A stretch of 39,988 nucleotides of DNA from NCBI GenBank assembly GCA_038209965.1, contig JBBQXF010000036.1, forward strand, positions 1 to 39,988. The letters are read 5' to 3'. The notes beneath the pieces were generated by a model. That model was not told the DNA's origin and made no database searches. It saw nothing but the letters and a program-made list of their open reading frames with translations. This document shows, one piece after another, positions 8,775-16,422 of the stretch. The position numbers were made by a program, and so were the translations under genes. The DNA comes from JALONO01 sp038209965. GTDB lineage: Bacteria; Bacteroidota; Bacteroidia; Cytophagales; Thermoflexibacteraceae. The stretch's first letter is position 1. Every line of letters starts with the position of its first letter.

Positions 8775-9072
8775 GCCCTATCCCCCGCCACCCAAGGAGG
8801 TGCGTAATGGCTAAAACGGGATTTGCGCGTTCGCTCGGGCTGATCGGTCAATCTAGGTCAATATTGGCTACATCCGGCCGAAGTGGTATTCCAGTGCCTT
8901 TCCCAAGAATTGTCAACTTCAGATCCCTCGGCAATCTCCTGCGGGCTATAGCTGTGGGCCACCAATGGGCGCTGGCCAAGCAGCCACCGGAGCCAACCCT
9001 ACCCTCAGCACTTTTAACAACCAAAAAAAGTCAGGATAAAATAGCGACTAACCAACTGCCCTGCTGCTCCGT
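8775..9072. other. Intergenic region with possible gene remnants
   Basis: No intact gene is supported. On the + strand AAGGAGGT at 8794-8801 stands 5 bases before an ATG at 8807 that opens 130 codons, but the product is low in recognisable pattern and its end overlaps the SulP gene in antisense. On the - strand, reading from about 8922, the short peptide LKLTILGKGTGIPLRPD resembles the N-terminus of MBL-fold hydrolases (MKLTILGSGT..P..R) and stops soon after. Both are treated as possible remnants only. Confidence 0.3.
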
Positions 9073-10719
9073 TTACTCGATCCCACGCGATACCACTGGC
9101 AACTCATCGGCTTTGCGGGCCACCAATGGATGGTTGGACACCGCATGGTGGGTCGCGTTCAGGCCGACTATGTCAACGCCGCCGCCTTTGTGCTCGTAGT
9201 CATGGACAAAGTGGTGCAAGTGGTCCATGAATGCGTGATCGATCAGCCCTGTACTAGCGAAATCAAATGTGACATGCTTGCCCGCCGGGATGGCATCAAG
9301 GTGCTTTTTGAACCCCAAATAATTGGAAAACAACGCATCATTGCTGATTTTGATGCGGACTTCGTTGCCTTGGGCAGTCATTTCGGCTTTCAACTTGAAC
9401 AATGAACTGAACGAGGCGCCATTAATGAGCTGAATGATTAATTTTACCAAAATCCCAGTCGCTACCCCAAGCAACAAATCTGTGGCCAAGGTGGCAAAAA
9501 TAGTTACCACAAAAATAATCAATTGCTCTTTGCCAATGGCCCAAATTTCTTTGAAATGCTTGGGCGAGGCGAGGCGATAACCAGTGAACACCAGCATGGC
9601 CCCCAAGGCCGCCAGTGGGATCATGTGGATCAGGCCCGGGGCAAATGCCACAAATACCAACAGGAAAAAGCCGTGGGCAATGTTGCTCCAGCGGGTCTTG
9701 GCCCCATTGCTCACATTGGCCGAGCTGCGCACCACTTCGGAGATCATGGGCAGTCCGCCCAATAGTCCGCACAAGGTGTTGCCGATGCCCACCGCCAATA
9801 GATCGCGGTTCATGTTGGATTTGCGTTTGTAGGAATCCAAGTTATCGATTGCCTTGACCGTCAGCAGTGACTCTAGGCTGCCCACCAGCGCAAACATCAA
9901 GATATACTGCGCCGCTGTTCCAGTGAGGATTTGCGAAAAATCGGGAAAGGTAATACCGGCCACGATGTTCACGGGCAGGTTCACCAAAAAGTTGGGGCCA
10001 AGTTTAAACGTTTGACCGTTCATCAGGTAGTCGTGCGCTGCATCTAGCCCAAAGAACTGCCCCATCGGAATGGCCACGGCCAATACCATCAGCGGGGCAG
10101 GCACGATTTTGACATACTTGTTTTTGATCACCGACAAAACGATCAGAATGGCCAAACTGGTCAGTCCGATCACGGCGATGGGCAGGGTGGCATGGCCAAT
10201 GGAATGGGGCACTTCGGCCAAAAGCTCCAATGGCCCTTTAGCCAGCGGCTTGACCCCCAACATTACGTGGATCTGTTTGCTCATGATGATCACCCCGATC
10301 GCGGCCAACATGCCATGAACGGCTGATGCTGGGAAAAAGTCGCCCAGCACGCCGGCGCGAAGGCGGCCAAAAACCACTTGCAACACACTGGCAACCACAA
10401 TAACGGCCAAAGTGAGCTGATAGCCGTGGCCGGGGCTCAATGCTTCAAATGCCTCTACCGACCCCGCCGCGATTGCAATCAGGCCAGCGGCCGGGCCTTT
10501 GATGGTCAGCGGCGACCCGGCCAGCGGCCCAACCACCAAGCCGCCAATTACGGCAGTAATGATGCCGCCCAAGGGAGGGAAACCACTGGCCAAAGCGATG
10601 CCCAAGCACAAAGGAAGGGCGATCAGGAACACCAAAAACCCAGAAAGTAAATCGGTCTTGTAGTTTTCGGCTAAACCGGCCAAACCGTCCTTGGGCAAGG
10701 TGAACAATTGATTTTCCAT
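9073..10719 (-). CDS. SulP-family inorganic anion transporter
   Basis: A 548-residue inner-membrane transporter of the SulP (SLC26) family with a C-terminal STAS domain. The N-terminal signature FLVFLIALPLCLGIALASGFPPLGGIITAVIGGLVVGPLAGSPLTIKGPAAG is clear, and about 12-14 membrane helices extend to residue ~430. The remaining ~110 residues form the STAS domain, including FDFASTGLIDHAFMDHLHHF, where the D-x-T/S-G switch region appears. Members of this branch with short N-termini carry bicarbonate or sulfate; the sequence alone does not decide. A -7-like TATTTTTG is at 10733-10740 on this strand, without a good -33 box. The 3' end abuts possibly decayed DNA. Confidence 0.9.
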   Translation of the reverse strand: MENQLFTLPKDGLAGLAENYKTDLLSGFLVFLIALPLCLGIALASGFPPLGGIITAVIGGLVVGPLAGSPLTIKGPAAGLIAIAAGSVEAFEALSPGHGYQLTLAVIVVASVLQVVFGRLRAGVLGDFFPASAVHGMLAAIGVIIMSKQIHVMLGVKPLAKGPLELLAEVPHSIGHATLPIAVIGLTSLAILIVLSVIKNKYVKIVPAPLMVLAVAIPMGQFFGLDAAHDYLMNGQTFKLGPNFLVNLPVNIVAGITFPDFSQILTGTAAQYILMFALVGSLESLLTVKAIDNLDSYKRKSNMNRDLLAVGIGNTLCGLLGGLPMISEVVRSSANVSNGAKTRWSNIAHGFFLLVFVAFAPGLIHMIPLAALGAMLVFTGYRLASPKHFKEIWAIGKEQLIIFVVTIFATLATDLLLGVATGILVKLIIQLINGASFSSLFKLKAEMTAQGNEVRIKISNDALFSNYLGFKKHLDAIPAGKHVTFDFASTGLIDHAFMDHLHHFVHDYEHKGGGVDIVGLNATHHAVSNHPLVARKADELPVVSRGIE

Positions 10720-11408
10720 ACAATAATGTTGTCAAAAATAATTTGGGGTGGTTAAAAAAGCGTTGTGTGAAGGGCATAGCAAAATCTAAGTGCAATACTT
10801 ACCACTAAATCGTAGGCAGCAAATAGGACAAAGGTAGGGAAAAGGAGGAATTAGATGTGGTGGGACTGGTGCAACTGGTGCAATGGATGAACTGTCCGTC
10901 CACGCTGGATGAGCGCTTGCCCTGCGGAGTGGGACAGCGGCCAAGGGGCAAACGTCTGGCAATTACTAAGCAATGTAACCAGGAAGCACTTATCAAGGGG
11001 GAGTGGTTCTTCATTTTTCTGTTTTCGCTAGACATCAAAGCTTTGGATGGTCACCAAATAACCCCACCAATGCTTGACTAATGATGGGCTGTTGGCAACC
11101 TAAACTTGATGTCCTTGATCGCAAGGAACGGACAGTGGCGGCGCATGGCCCCACCCGACCCACGACGTCACCCATAAGCCGGCCGCCCAATTGCCCAAAT
11201 TTACAGTGGCAAAAAGTTTGGCCACCATCGGAGTAATCAGTCGCATATCCGCGTCTTGTTGTTCATCTTACTACCATATGAAAAACAGAATAGCCAAATG
11301 AAGGCCCTGAAAACTGCGCAATGCCAGGAATTCGGCAAAATGAAACCTAAGAATGCAGTGAAGGGACAAATGGCCCGATCAAAATTGATTTCTGGGTTCA
11401 ATGATTAA
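10720..11408. other. Gene-poor, probably decayed stretch
   Basis: About 690 bases with no recognisable gene on either strand; open frames here reach at most about 77 codons and read like random peptides. The region lies between the SulP start and a ferritin pseudogene and is best seen as DNA that has lost its genes. A 36-codon frame rich in Lys (11298-11408) ends exactly where the ferritin pseudogene stops on the other strand; nothing supports its translation. No tRNA, riboswitch or terminator was seen. Confidence 0.4.
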
Positions 11409-11942
11409 CTAGTTGGCACCGGTTGCACGGTCGGCCCTGAGGGCTTTGAGCAAATTACCAGTTTCCTGATCAATTAGCCAGATGCCGTGCGCCTGCTCCC
11501 CGATAACCTCAAATATTTCAATCAACCACCTTGCCACTTTTTCTTCTTCGCACTATTGGTTGATGTACCATTGCAAAAATTGGAACGTGGCAAAATCTTT
11601 TTCTTTGAAGCAGAAATCGGCCAAGTTGCTGATGGCGCGGCTCACCGCTATTTCGTGTGCCGGAGCATGGTAGAACACTTCGCGCAAAGATTCAAATTCA
11701 TACTTCAAATTGGCAATCTCGGGGGCCAAGGCACGGCCACCCACTTCATTGATTTACCGCATGAGCTTCAACGTGTGGACTGTTTCCTCGTCCATGTGAT
11801 CATGAAGAAACTCCGCAGTATTGGCATATCCCTTGGTCTCGCACCAAGAGGCCAAGACCAAACAGTAGAAGGACAGCAGCCCCTCCATCCCCACTTGCTT
11901 GTCCAACTTGCTCTCAACTTCAGCAGTGAGCAAGGTTTTTGG
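11409..11942 (-). pseudogene. Ferritin pseudogene (two in-frame stops, start codon lost)
   Basis: One continuous frame on the minus strand still reads as a bacterial non-heme ferritin of about 175 residues, an iron-storage protein. It begins PKTLLTAEVESKLDKQVGM near 11942, continues to the ferroxidase helix ASWCETKGYANTAEFLHDHMDEETVHTLKLM (Glu-Glu-x-x-His kept), then meets a TAA at 11754-11756 where families usually read Y/D-I-N-E. INEVGGRALAPEIA, EFESLREVFYHAP and KDFATFQFLQWYINQ follow, then a TAG at 11553-11555, then EEEKVARWLIEIFEVIG to the natural end. No frameshift is needed. No ATG, GTG or TTG lies at the expected start, and a TGA is 12 bases upstream of the first recognisable codon. 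Two stops plus a lost start argue for a true pseudogene rather than sequencing error. Confidence 0.88.
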
Positions 11943-11962
11943 TAGTGACCAATAATTTCACT

Positions 11963-12049
11963 ACAACTAATTTTTTGGTTGTACGTTTAGGATCAAATAC
12001 ATTCAAATGAAGATAGTTTAGGGGCATTATTTTTACAACTAATTGGTTG
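11963..12049. repeat. Two copies of a short ACAACTAATT..GGTTG element
   Basis: ACAACTAATT-TTTT-GGTTG at 11963-11981 and ACAACTAATT-GGTTG at 12035-12049 are direct copies that differ by four extra T. Each copy is also weakly self-complementary (ACAAC/GTTGT in the first). They lie upstream of the dead ferritin gene and could be relics of its control region. The rest of 11943-12172 shows no gene. Confidence 0.35.
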
Positions 12050-12172
12050 CCAAATAATTGCTATGTTGCTAAAATCCCAAAACCACGTTCTGTTGTAATA
12101 GGAGCGAGAATAACATCTTTCGCTCACTGGGGCGCATACTTCACCCCAATATTGTGATTGAAGCGGATGACC

Positions 12173-12358
12173 TTACTTGCGACGCTTGAGGTCAAGCAAT
12201 TTCTTAACTCCTAGGGCCGCTCCAGCGGCAATCAAGAAAGTGGCACCACCATCAAGGGGGACAGCGGGGGGCGGGGGCGCGCTCTGGGCAAAAGCGGTGG
12301 AAAATATGCTCAAAAAGGCAACGACGGCCAAACTCAAAGCAAAAGTTAAATTTTTCAT
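12173..12358 (-). CDS. Miniprotein with signal peptide and PID-CTERM-like sorting tail
   Basis: A 61-residue protein with three parts: a signal peptide (MKNLTFALSLAVVAFLSIFSTAFAQ, cleavage after Ala24 or so), a proline linker SAPPPPA, and a C-terminal cassette VPLDGG (residues 34-39), a hydrophobic helix ATFLIAAGAALGV and a basic end KKLLDLKRRK. Motif, helix and positive tail form the tripartite plan of exosortase- or sortase-type signals; the VP(I/L)DGG motif matches the PID-CTERM signal known from Bacteroidota. Only about 9 residues would remain between the two signals, so either a tiny Pro-rich peptide is displayed or the protein is simply a one-helix membrane protein. It has its own consensus promoter just upstream. 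No sorting enzyme is in the window. Confidence 0.75.
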   Translation of the reverse strand: MKNLTFALSLAVVAFLSIFSTAFAQSAPPPPAVPLDGGATFLIAAGAALGVKKLLDLKRRK

Positions 12359-12402
12359 GACGCGAATTAATTTTTTTAAGGTCTGTTGAATCTTTGACGG
12401 AA

Positions 12403-12432
12403 CAAAAGTATAAAAACGAAGACAAAGTACAA
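12403..12432 (-). promoter_or_regulatory. Promoter of the PID-CTERM-like miniprotein
   Basis: On the minus strand TTG (12430-12432) is followed after 19 bases by TACTTTTG (12403-12410), a full match to the Bacteroidota -33/-7 pattern. It lies in the 78-base gap after pheS, so the miniprotein is transcribed independently of pheS with a leader of about 40 bases. Confidence 0.7.
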
Positions 12433-12436
12433 GACA

Positions 12437-13486
12437 TCAAATCGACAAACTGCCAAATTGTTGCAAAAATCTTACGTCATTTTCGCTGAACAACCGCAGA
12501 TCTTTAATTTGGTGCTTGAGCATGGTGATCCGCTCGATGCCCATCCCAAAGGCAAAGCCCGTATAGCGCTCGGGATCGATGCCACAAGCCGCCAAAACAT
12601 TGGGATGAACCATGCCCGAACCGCCAATCTCGACCCAGCCGGCTCCTTTGCAGATGTTCTTGGAGCCACCACAAATTCCGCAGACCCCGGGCTCGTTGAG
12701 CCCACAGGAAATATCGATCTCAGCACTTGGCTCAGTGAATGGAAAAAATGAGGGCCGAAAACGGACTTTGGTGTTTTTACCAAACATTTCTTTGGCAAAA
12801 TGGTACAGGGTTTGTTTTAGGTCGGCAAAGCTAACATTTTCATCGATATAGAGTCCTTCCACTTGGTGAAAAAAACAATGGGCCCGGGCCGAAATGGCCT
12901 CGTTGCGGTACACCCGCCCGGGCATGATGCTCCTAATGGGCAGCTTCTGTTGCTTCATCAGGCGGATCTGAACGTTGGAGGTGTGGGTGCGGAGCAACAT
13001 ATCGGGGTTGCGCTCCACAAAGAACGTGTCCTGCATCTCCCGGGCCGGATGGTTGGGGGGGAAGTTCAGCGCAGTGAAATTGTGCCAGTCGTCCTCGATC
13101 TCTGGCCCATCGGCCACGTTAAATCCGATCCGCGCAAAAATTTCCACAATGCGGTCGCGCACTTGGGTAAGCGGGTGCAGCGATCCCAAGCCATTCGGTG
13201 CCGCCGGTAGGGTCAAGTCAACCGGACGAGGTACGTTTGCGTCACCTTGTTGCTCCAATTCGGCGGTTTTATCGCGCAGTTTGGTCTGGGCGGCCTCCTT
13301 GAGGGTGTTTAGGGCAGCCCCCAAAGCCCGCTTCTCCTCCGCAGGCACGCGCTTGAGCTCCTCAAACAACTCGGCGATGGCCCCTTTTTTGGCCACATAG
13401 GCCAGACGGAACTTCTCCAGGGAATCTTTATTTTCAATTGGAAAAGCGGCAATCTCTTCCAACACTCGGCTAATTTGCTCGTTCAT
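12437..13486 (-). CDS. pheS: Phenylalanine--tRNA ligase alpha subunit
   Basis: A 349-residue PheRS alpha chain; with PheT it charges tRNA-Phe. The N-terminal coiled-coil arm spans about residues 1-90 (ENKDSLEKFRLAYVAKKGAIAELF). The class II core has motif 2 in GRVYRNEAISARAHCFFHQVEGLYID, the segment VRFRPSFFPFTEPSAEIDISC and motif 3 GFAFGMGIERITMLKHQIKDLRLFSENDVRFLQQF. The start is the ATG giving MNEQISRVLEE; an upstream in-frame TTG would add three residues. A -7 box TATTTTTG lies at 13506-13513, so the leader would be only ~13 bases. pheT is not adjacent. Confidence 0.96.
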   Translation of the reverse strand: MNEQISRVLEEIAAFPIENKDSLEKFRLAYVAKKGAIAELFEELKRVPAEEKRALGAALNTLKEAAQTKLRDKTAELEQQGDANVPRPVDLTLPAAPNGLGSLHPLTQVRDRIVEIFARIGFNVADGPEIEDDWHNFTALNFPPNHPAREMQDTFFVERNPDMLLRTHTSNVQIRLMKQQKLPIRSIMPGRVYRNEAISARAHCFFHQVEGLYIDENVSFADLKQTLYHFAKEMFGKNTKVRFRPSFFPFTEPSAEIDISCGLNEPGVCGICGGSKNICKGAGWVEIGGSGMVHPNVLAACGIDPERYTGFAFGMGIERITMLKHQIKDLRLFSENDVRFLQQFGSLSI

Positions 13487-13505
13487 GTGTCCCAATAATA
13501 CTGGG

Positions 13506-13513
13506 CAAAAATA
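13506..13513 (-). promoter_or_regulatory. Probable -7 element of pheS
   Basis: TATTTTTG on the minus strand, ending about 20 bases before the pheS ATG, matches TAnnTTTG. No clear TTG is found 19-21 bases further upstream (only ATT), so this is a partial promoter match. Confidence 0.4.
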
Positions 13514-13662
13514 GGGGGTTATTTCCTAAAAAGAATCCTGAGGGCCGAAAAGGCGGGCGAGCCTCGTTTTTGGGCAAAAAATCTGGCCAGACCGGCTTTG
13601 GTTTGGCCGGGTTGTGCTTTGTCTTGGTTAATATTGCAGCACAACTATTTTCTTGTCTGCCT

Positions 13663-15108
13663 ATGAGTCCCGTATTGATCCTGTGCATTTTGTTGGGCTA
13701 TTTCTCCATGCTCATTGCAGTGGCATGGTACACCTCCCGTGGCGCTACCACCGAGAGTTTTTTTACAGCCGACAAATCGGCCCCGTGGTACTTGGTTGCC
13801 TTTGGTATGATCGGCACTTCGCTTTCGGGGGTCACGTTTATTTCGGTACCGGGTGCGGTGGGCGGCCAATCGTTCTCCTATTTCCAGATGGTTCTGGGGT
13901 ATCTGCCCGGCTATGCTTTCATCGCCCTGGTGCTGATGCCACTCTATTATAAACTCAACTTAGTGTCCATTTATTCTTACTTGGACGAACGCTTTGGCTT
14001 TTGGTCCCACAAAACTGGGTCATTTTTCTTTCTCCTTTCGCGCACCATCGGATCAGCGTTCCGGCTCTTCTTGGCTGCAGTGGTGCTCCAGTTGGGCATT
14101 TTTGAGCCTTGGGGCATCCCGTTTGAAATCAATGTGCTGTTCACCATCGGGCTGATCTGGATCTATACTTTCAAGGGCGGGCTAAAAACCATCATTTTCA
14201 CCGATACTTTACAAACTTTTTTTCTGGTCGGGGCACTGATCATCAGCGTAGTGCTCATCTCGCAGCAGTTGAACCTGGACGCGGCCGGACTGATCAAAAC
14301 GGTGAGTGAAAGCAGCTATTCCCAAATCTTCTTTTTTGACGATTTTAACGATAACAAACACTTTGTCAAGCAGTTTCTGGCCGGGATGTTCATCGCCATC
14401 ACCATGACTGGCATGGATCAAGATCTGATGCAAAAGAACCTGAGCTGTAAGAACATTCGGGAGGCCCAAAAAAACATGCTCTCCTTTTGTACCGTCCTAG
14501 TGTTTGTCAACCTGTTGTTCCTTACGCTGGGGGCTCTGCTCTACATCTACGCCAACACCAAGGGCATCGCGGTTCCAGTCAAAACCGACCAGCTTTATCC
14601 ACTGCTGGCACTCAACCATTTTGGCACCGTCGTGGCCATTTTTTTTCTGTTGGGGATTACGGCCTCTTCCTACGCCAGTGCCGACTCAGCTCTGGCCGCA
14701 CTGACCACGGCTTTTTGCATGGATTTTTTGGATTTTAAGGACAAACCGGAGGCACTCCGGGCACGGCTCAAATTTTGGGTCCATTTGGGCTTCTCGGCCC
14801 TGCTCTATGTGGTGATCATCATTTTCCGGCTCATCAACGACGACAGCGTCATCAACGCAGTATTCAAAGTGGCGGGCTATACTTATGGGCCCTTGCTGGG
14901 CCTGTTCATGTTTGGCTTGTTCACCAAGATCAGGGTGCGCGATGCGTGGGTCCCGTTTATCTGCGTGGCCTCCCCCATCATTTGCTATCTGCTGGACCGA
15001 TATTCCCAAGTATGGCTCGGGGGGTATAAATTCGGATTTGAACTGTTGGTCATCAACGGCGGCATCACCTTTTTGGGGTTGCTAGCCAGCCAGAAAAGGG
15101 ACAGCTAA
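13663..15108 (+). CDS. Sodium:solute symporter (SSS family)
   Basis: A 481-residue inner-membrane symporter of the SSS/SLC5 family with about 13 helices. Conserved parts: the N-terminal LGYFSMLIAVAWYTSRGATTESFFTADKSAPWYLVAFGMIGTSLSG, where the GTSLSGVTFIS helix 1 forms part of the sodium site, IWIYTFKGGLKTIIFTDTLQTFF for helices 5-6 with the GG-hinge, and ITMTGMDQDLMQKNLSCKN in the middle. Late helix AKxSSYASADSALAALT-like sequence (TASSYASADSALAAL) holds the second sodium-site serines. The start was set at MSPVLIL because it begins at the first helix; the frame is open for 31 codons before. The substrate is not predictable. It converges on the next gene with only 8 bases between the stops. 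Confidence 0.92.
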   Translation: MSPVLILCILLGYFSMLIAVAWYTSRGATTESFFTADKSAPWYLVAFGMIGTSLSGVTFISVPGAVGGQSFSYFQMVLGYLPGYAFIALVLMPLYYKLNLVSIYSYLDERFGFWSHKTGSFFFLLSRTIGSAFRLFLAAVVLQLGIFEPWGIPFEINVLFTIGLIWIYTFKGGLKTIIFTDTLQTFFLVGALIISVVLISQQLNLDAAGLIKTVSESSYSQIFFFDDFNDNKHFVKQFLAGMFIAITMTGMDQDLMQKNLSCKNIREAQKNMLSFCTVLVFVNLLFLTLGALLYIYANTKGIAVPVKTDQLYPLLALNHFGTVVAIFFLLGITASSYASADSALAALTTAFCMDFLDFKDKPEALRARLKFWVHLGFSALLYVVIIIFRLINDDSVINAVFKVAGYTYGPLLGLFMFGLFTKIRVRDAWVPFICVASPIICYLLDRYSQVWLGGYKFGFELLVINGGITFLGLLASQKRDS

Positions 15109-15116
15109 AGGTCAAT

Positions 15117-15992
15117 TTACTTGGGGTTGTTTGTAACCAATGCTTGGGGATCGCCATTTTTCTCGCGTACTTTGCTCAATGCCGCTGCATTTGCGGGTGG
15201 TGGTTGCAGTTTGCCATTTTGCTTGTCAAAGCGGGCAGTGCGGTTTTGGTAAATTACAAAATAGCTGCCTTCGACCAATTGGGAACAGTCCACTCGATCA
15301 GCTGTTCCTTTGGTGATCAATTGATCTTTGCTGTCCCGGATTTCGTAAGTTAGCGGCTCGCTAAACTCAATCTCGTTTGCCTTGGGGAAGGAATGCCAAG
15401 CCACCTTTTTTTCCGACAGGTGTTCCATCTCGCGTGAATAATGGATTTTGCCGGTGGTGTTATCTAGGTATTTAATACGGTATTTGTTCTTGCCGGGCAA
15501 ATGGGCAATCTCGGCGTTGTAGGACTGCTCGCCCTCTTGGCCACGACCGGCCATTGCTTGCTCCACTTTCCAGAAATTGTTCCGAAAAACCTCAACAAAA
15601 TATCGGCTGCCTTTAGTGTCACCCTGTGTGGACCAAGTAAAAGCGGTCTGGGTGATGGCGGTGTAGTTGAACTGAAAATCTAGGGATGAAGTCAATGCTT
15701 TGGGATTCAATAGTTTAGGTTGGCATCCCAATTCATGCATCACCCTGATTTCCAATGCTTCATTGGGCTTGAATCCGGTCAGGTCAATTTCAATGGCCGA
15801 TTTGACCGCAAAAGGCACCGCTTTGCCATTCACTTTTATGGCAAAAACACACTCGCCTTTATCGGGGGCTGGGTTGTAGATAAACAAATTGGTTCCAATG
15901 TAAATCCCACGGAAAACTTGTTCTTCAAACTTTGGCGTTTCGGTACTGTCCCCGAACTGCAACAAGTGGATGAGTAAAACTAAAATTTTCAT
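15117..15992 (-). CDS. Exported protein of unknown function
   Basis: A 291-residue protein with a short N-terminal hydrophobic segment (MKILVLLIHLLQFG) that may be a signal peptide. The mature part reads as two or three beta-rich units: GIYIGTNLFIYNPAPDKGECVFAIKVNGK (residues ~30-60), which looks like a wall/adhesin-type strand pattern with a conserved NLFIYNP, then a fibronectin-like middle (FTWSTQGDTKGSRYFVEVFRNN) and YEIRDSKDQLITKGTADRVDCSQLVEGSYFVIYQN near the end, resembling the strand pair of T9SS sorting domains (the ...L..G.Y.V.. pattern) although Lys-rich residues continue after it. Similar proteins occur in gliding Bacteroidota, but no named family was recognised. Confidence 0.65.
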   Translation of the reverse strand: MKILVLLIHLLQFGDSTETPKFEEQVFRGIYIGTNLFIYNPAPDKGECVFAIKVNGKAVPFAVKSAIEIDLTGFKPNEALEIRVMHELGCQPKLLNPKALTSSLDFQFNYTAITQTAFTWSTQGDTKGSRYFVEVFRNNFWKVEQAMAGRGQEGEQSYNAEIAHLPGKNKYRIKYLDNTTGKIHYSREMEHLSEKKVAWHSFPKANEIEFSEPLTYEIRDSKDQLITKGTADRVDCSQLVEGSYFVIYQNRTARFDKQNGKLQPPPANAAALSKVREKNGDPQALVTNNPK

Positions 15993-16151
15993 TTTTTAAA
16001 GATGCTTAACGTGAGATTGAAAGGACAAATTGAACGTAAATCAAGCGAAACCCTGAAAAATTTACTGCCTAAAACCCGTTTTTTAATAAACTTAGCACAA
16101 AACCTACACCGTTTTTCTTTCGCTACAAAGCCCCTATTCGCTACTACAACA

Positions 16152-16182
16152 CAAAAATAGGGGTTTGCCACAGAAAAACAAA
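16152..16182 (-). promoter_or_regulatory. Promoter for the exported protein at 15117-15992
   Basis: On the minus strand TTTG (16179-16182) is followed after 19 bases by TATTTTTG (16152-16159), a complete match to the Bacteroidota consensus. Predicted start is near 16145, giving an unusually long leader of about 150 bases before the ATG at 15992. Confidence 0.7.
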
Positions 16183-16353
16183 TTTTCGCCTACACTTTGT
16201 TGAAATAAAATTACACCCGTACGTTGTTAGTCAAAAAAGAATTGTCTGAAGCGAAATGAACGGCACTTTATTGGCATAAAATATCACTTTACCAAGATAG
16301 GCGAGATTCACTTTAATTTAACGTTCCCCAGCCCGCAAAACCGGGAAAGCTCG

Positions 16354-16361
16354 TAAATTTG
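16354..16361 (+). promoter_or_regulatory. Probable -7 element of arginine decarboxylase
   Basis: TAAATTTG fits TAnnTTTG exactly and would start transcription near 16368, 55 bases before the ATG at 16423. A TTG at the expected -33 position is absent, so the match is partial; an activator may be needed or the site may be chance. Confidence 0.4.
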
Positions 16362-16422
16362 CAAACCGTTTTTTTTAACGGCTCTGCCTTTCCTTAAACT
16401 TAACCCACTGCCCAATAATAAG

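Larger units (their letters stand above)
15993..16422. other. AT-rich divergent control region
   Basis: These 430 bases separate the unknown exported protein (-) from arginine decarboxylase (+) and hold promoter signals for both, listed separately. No gene is supported; open frames here are A/T-driven. The leader of the minus-strand gene would be about 150 bases, long enough for a structured element, but no known riboswitch pattern was recognised. Confidence 0.5.

Noticed and set aside
11298..11408. 36-codon Lys-rich frame ending beside the ferritin pseudogene
   Set aside because: No promoter or ribosome-binding site and it lies in decayed DNA; such short frames are expected by chance.
15989..16171. 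60-codon minus-strand frame upstream of the exported protein
   Set aside because: Its start is upstream of the predicted transcription start and the AT-rich peptide shows no pattern.
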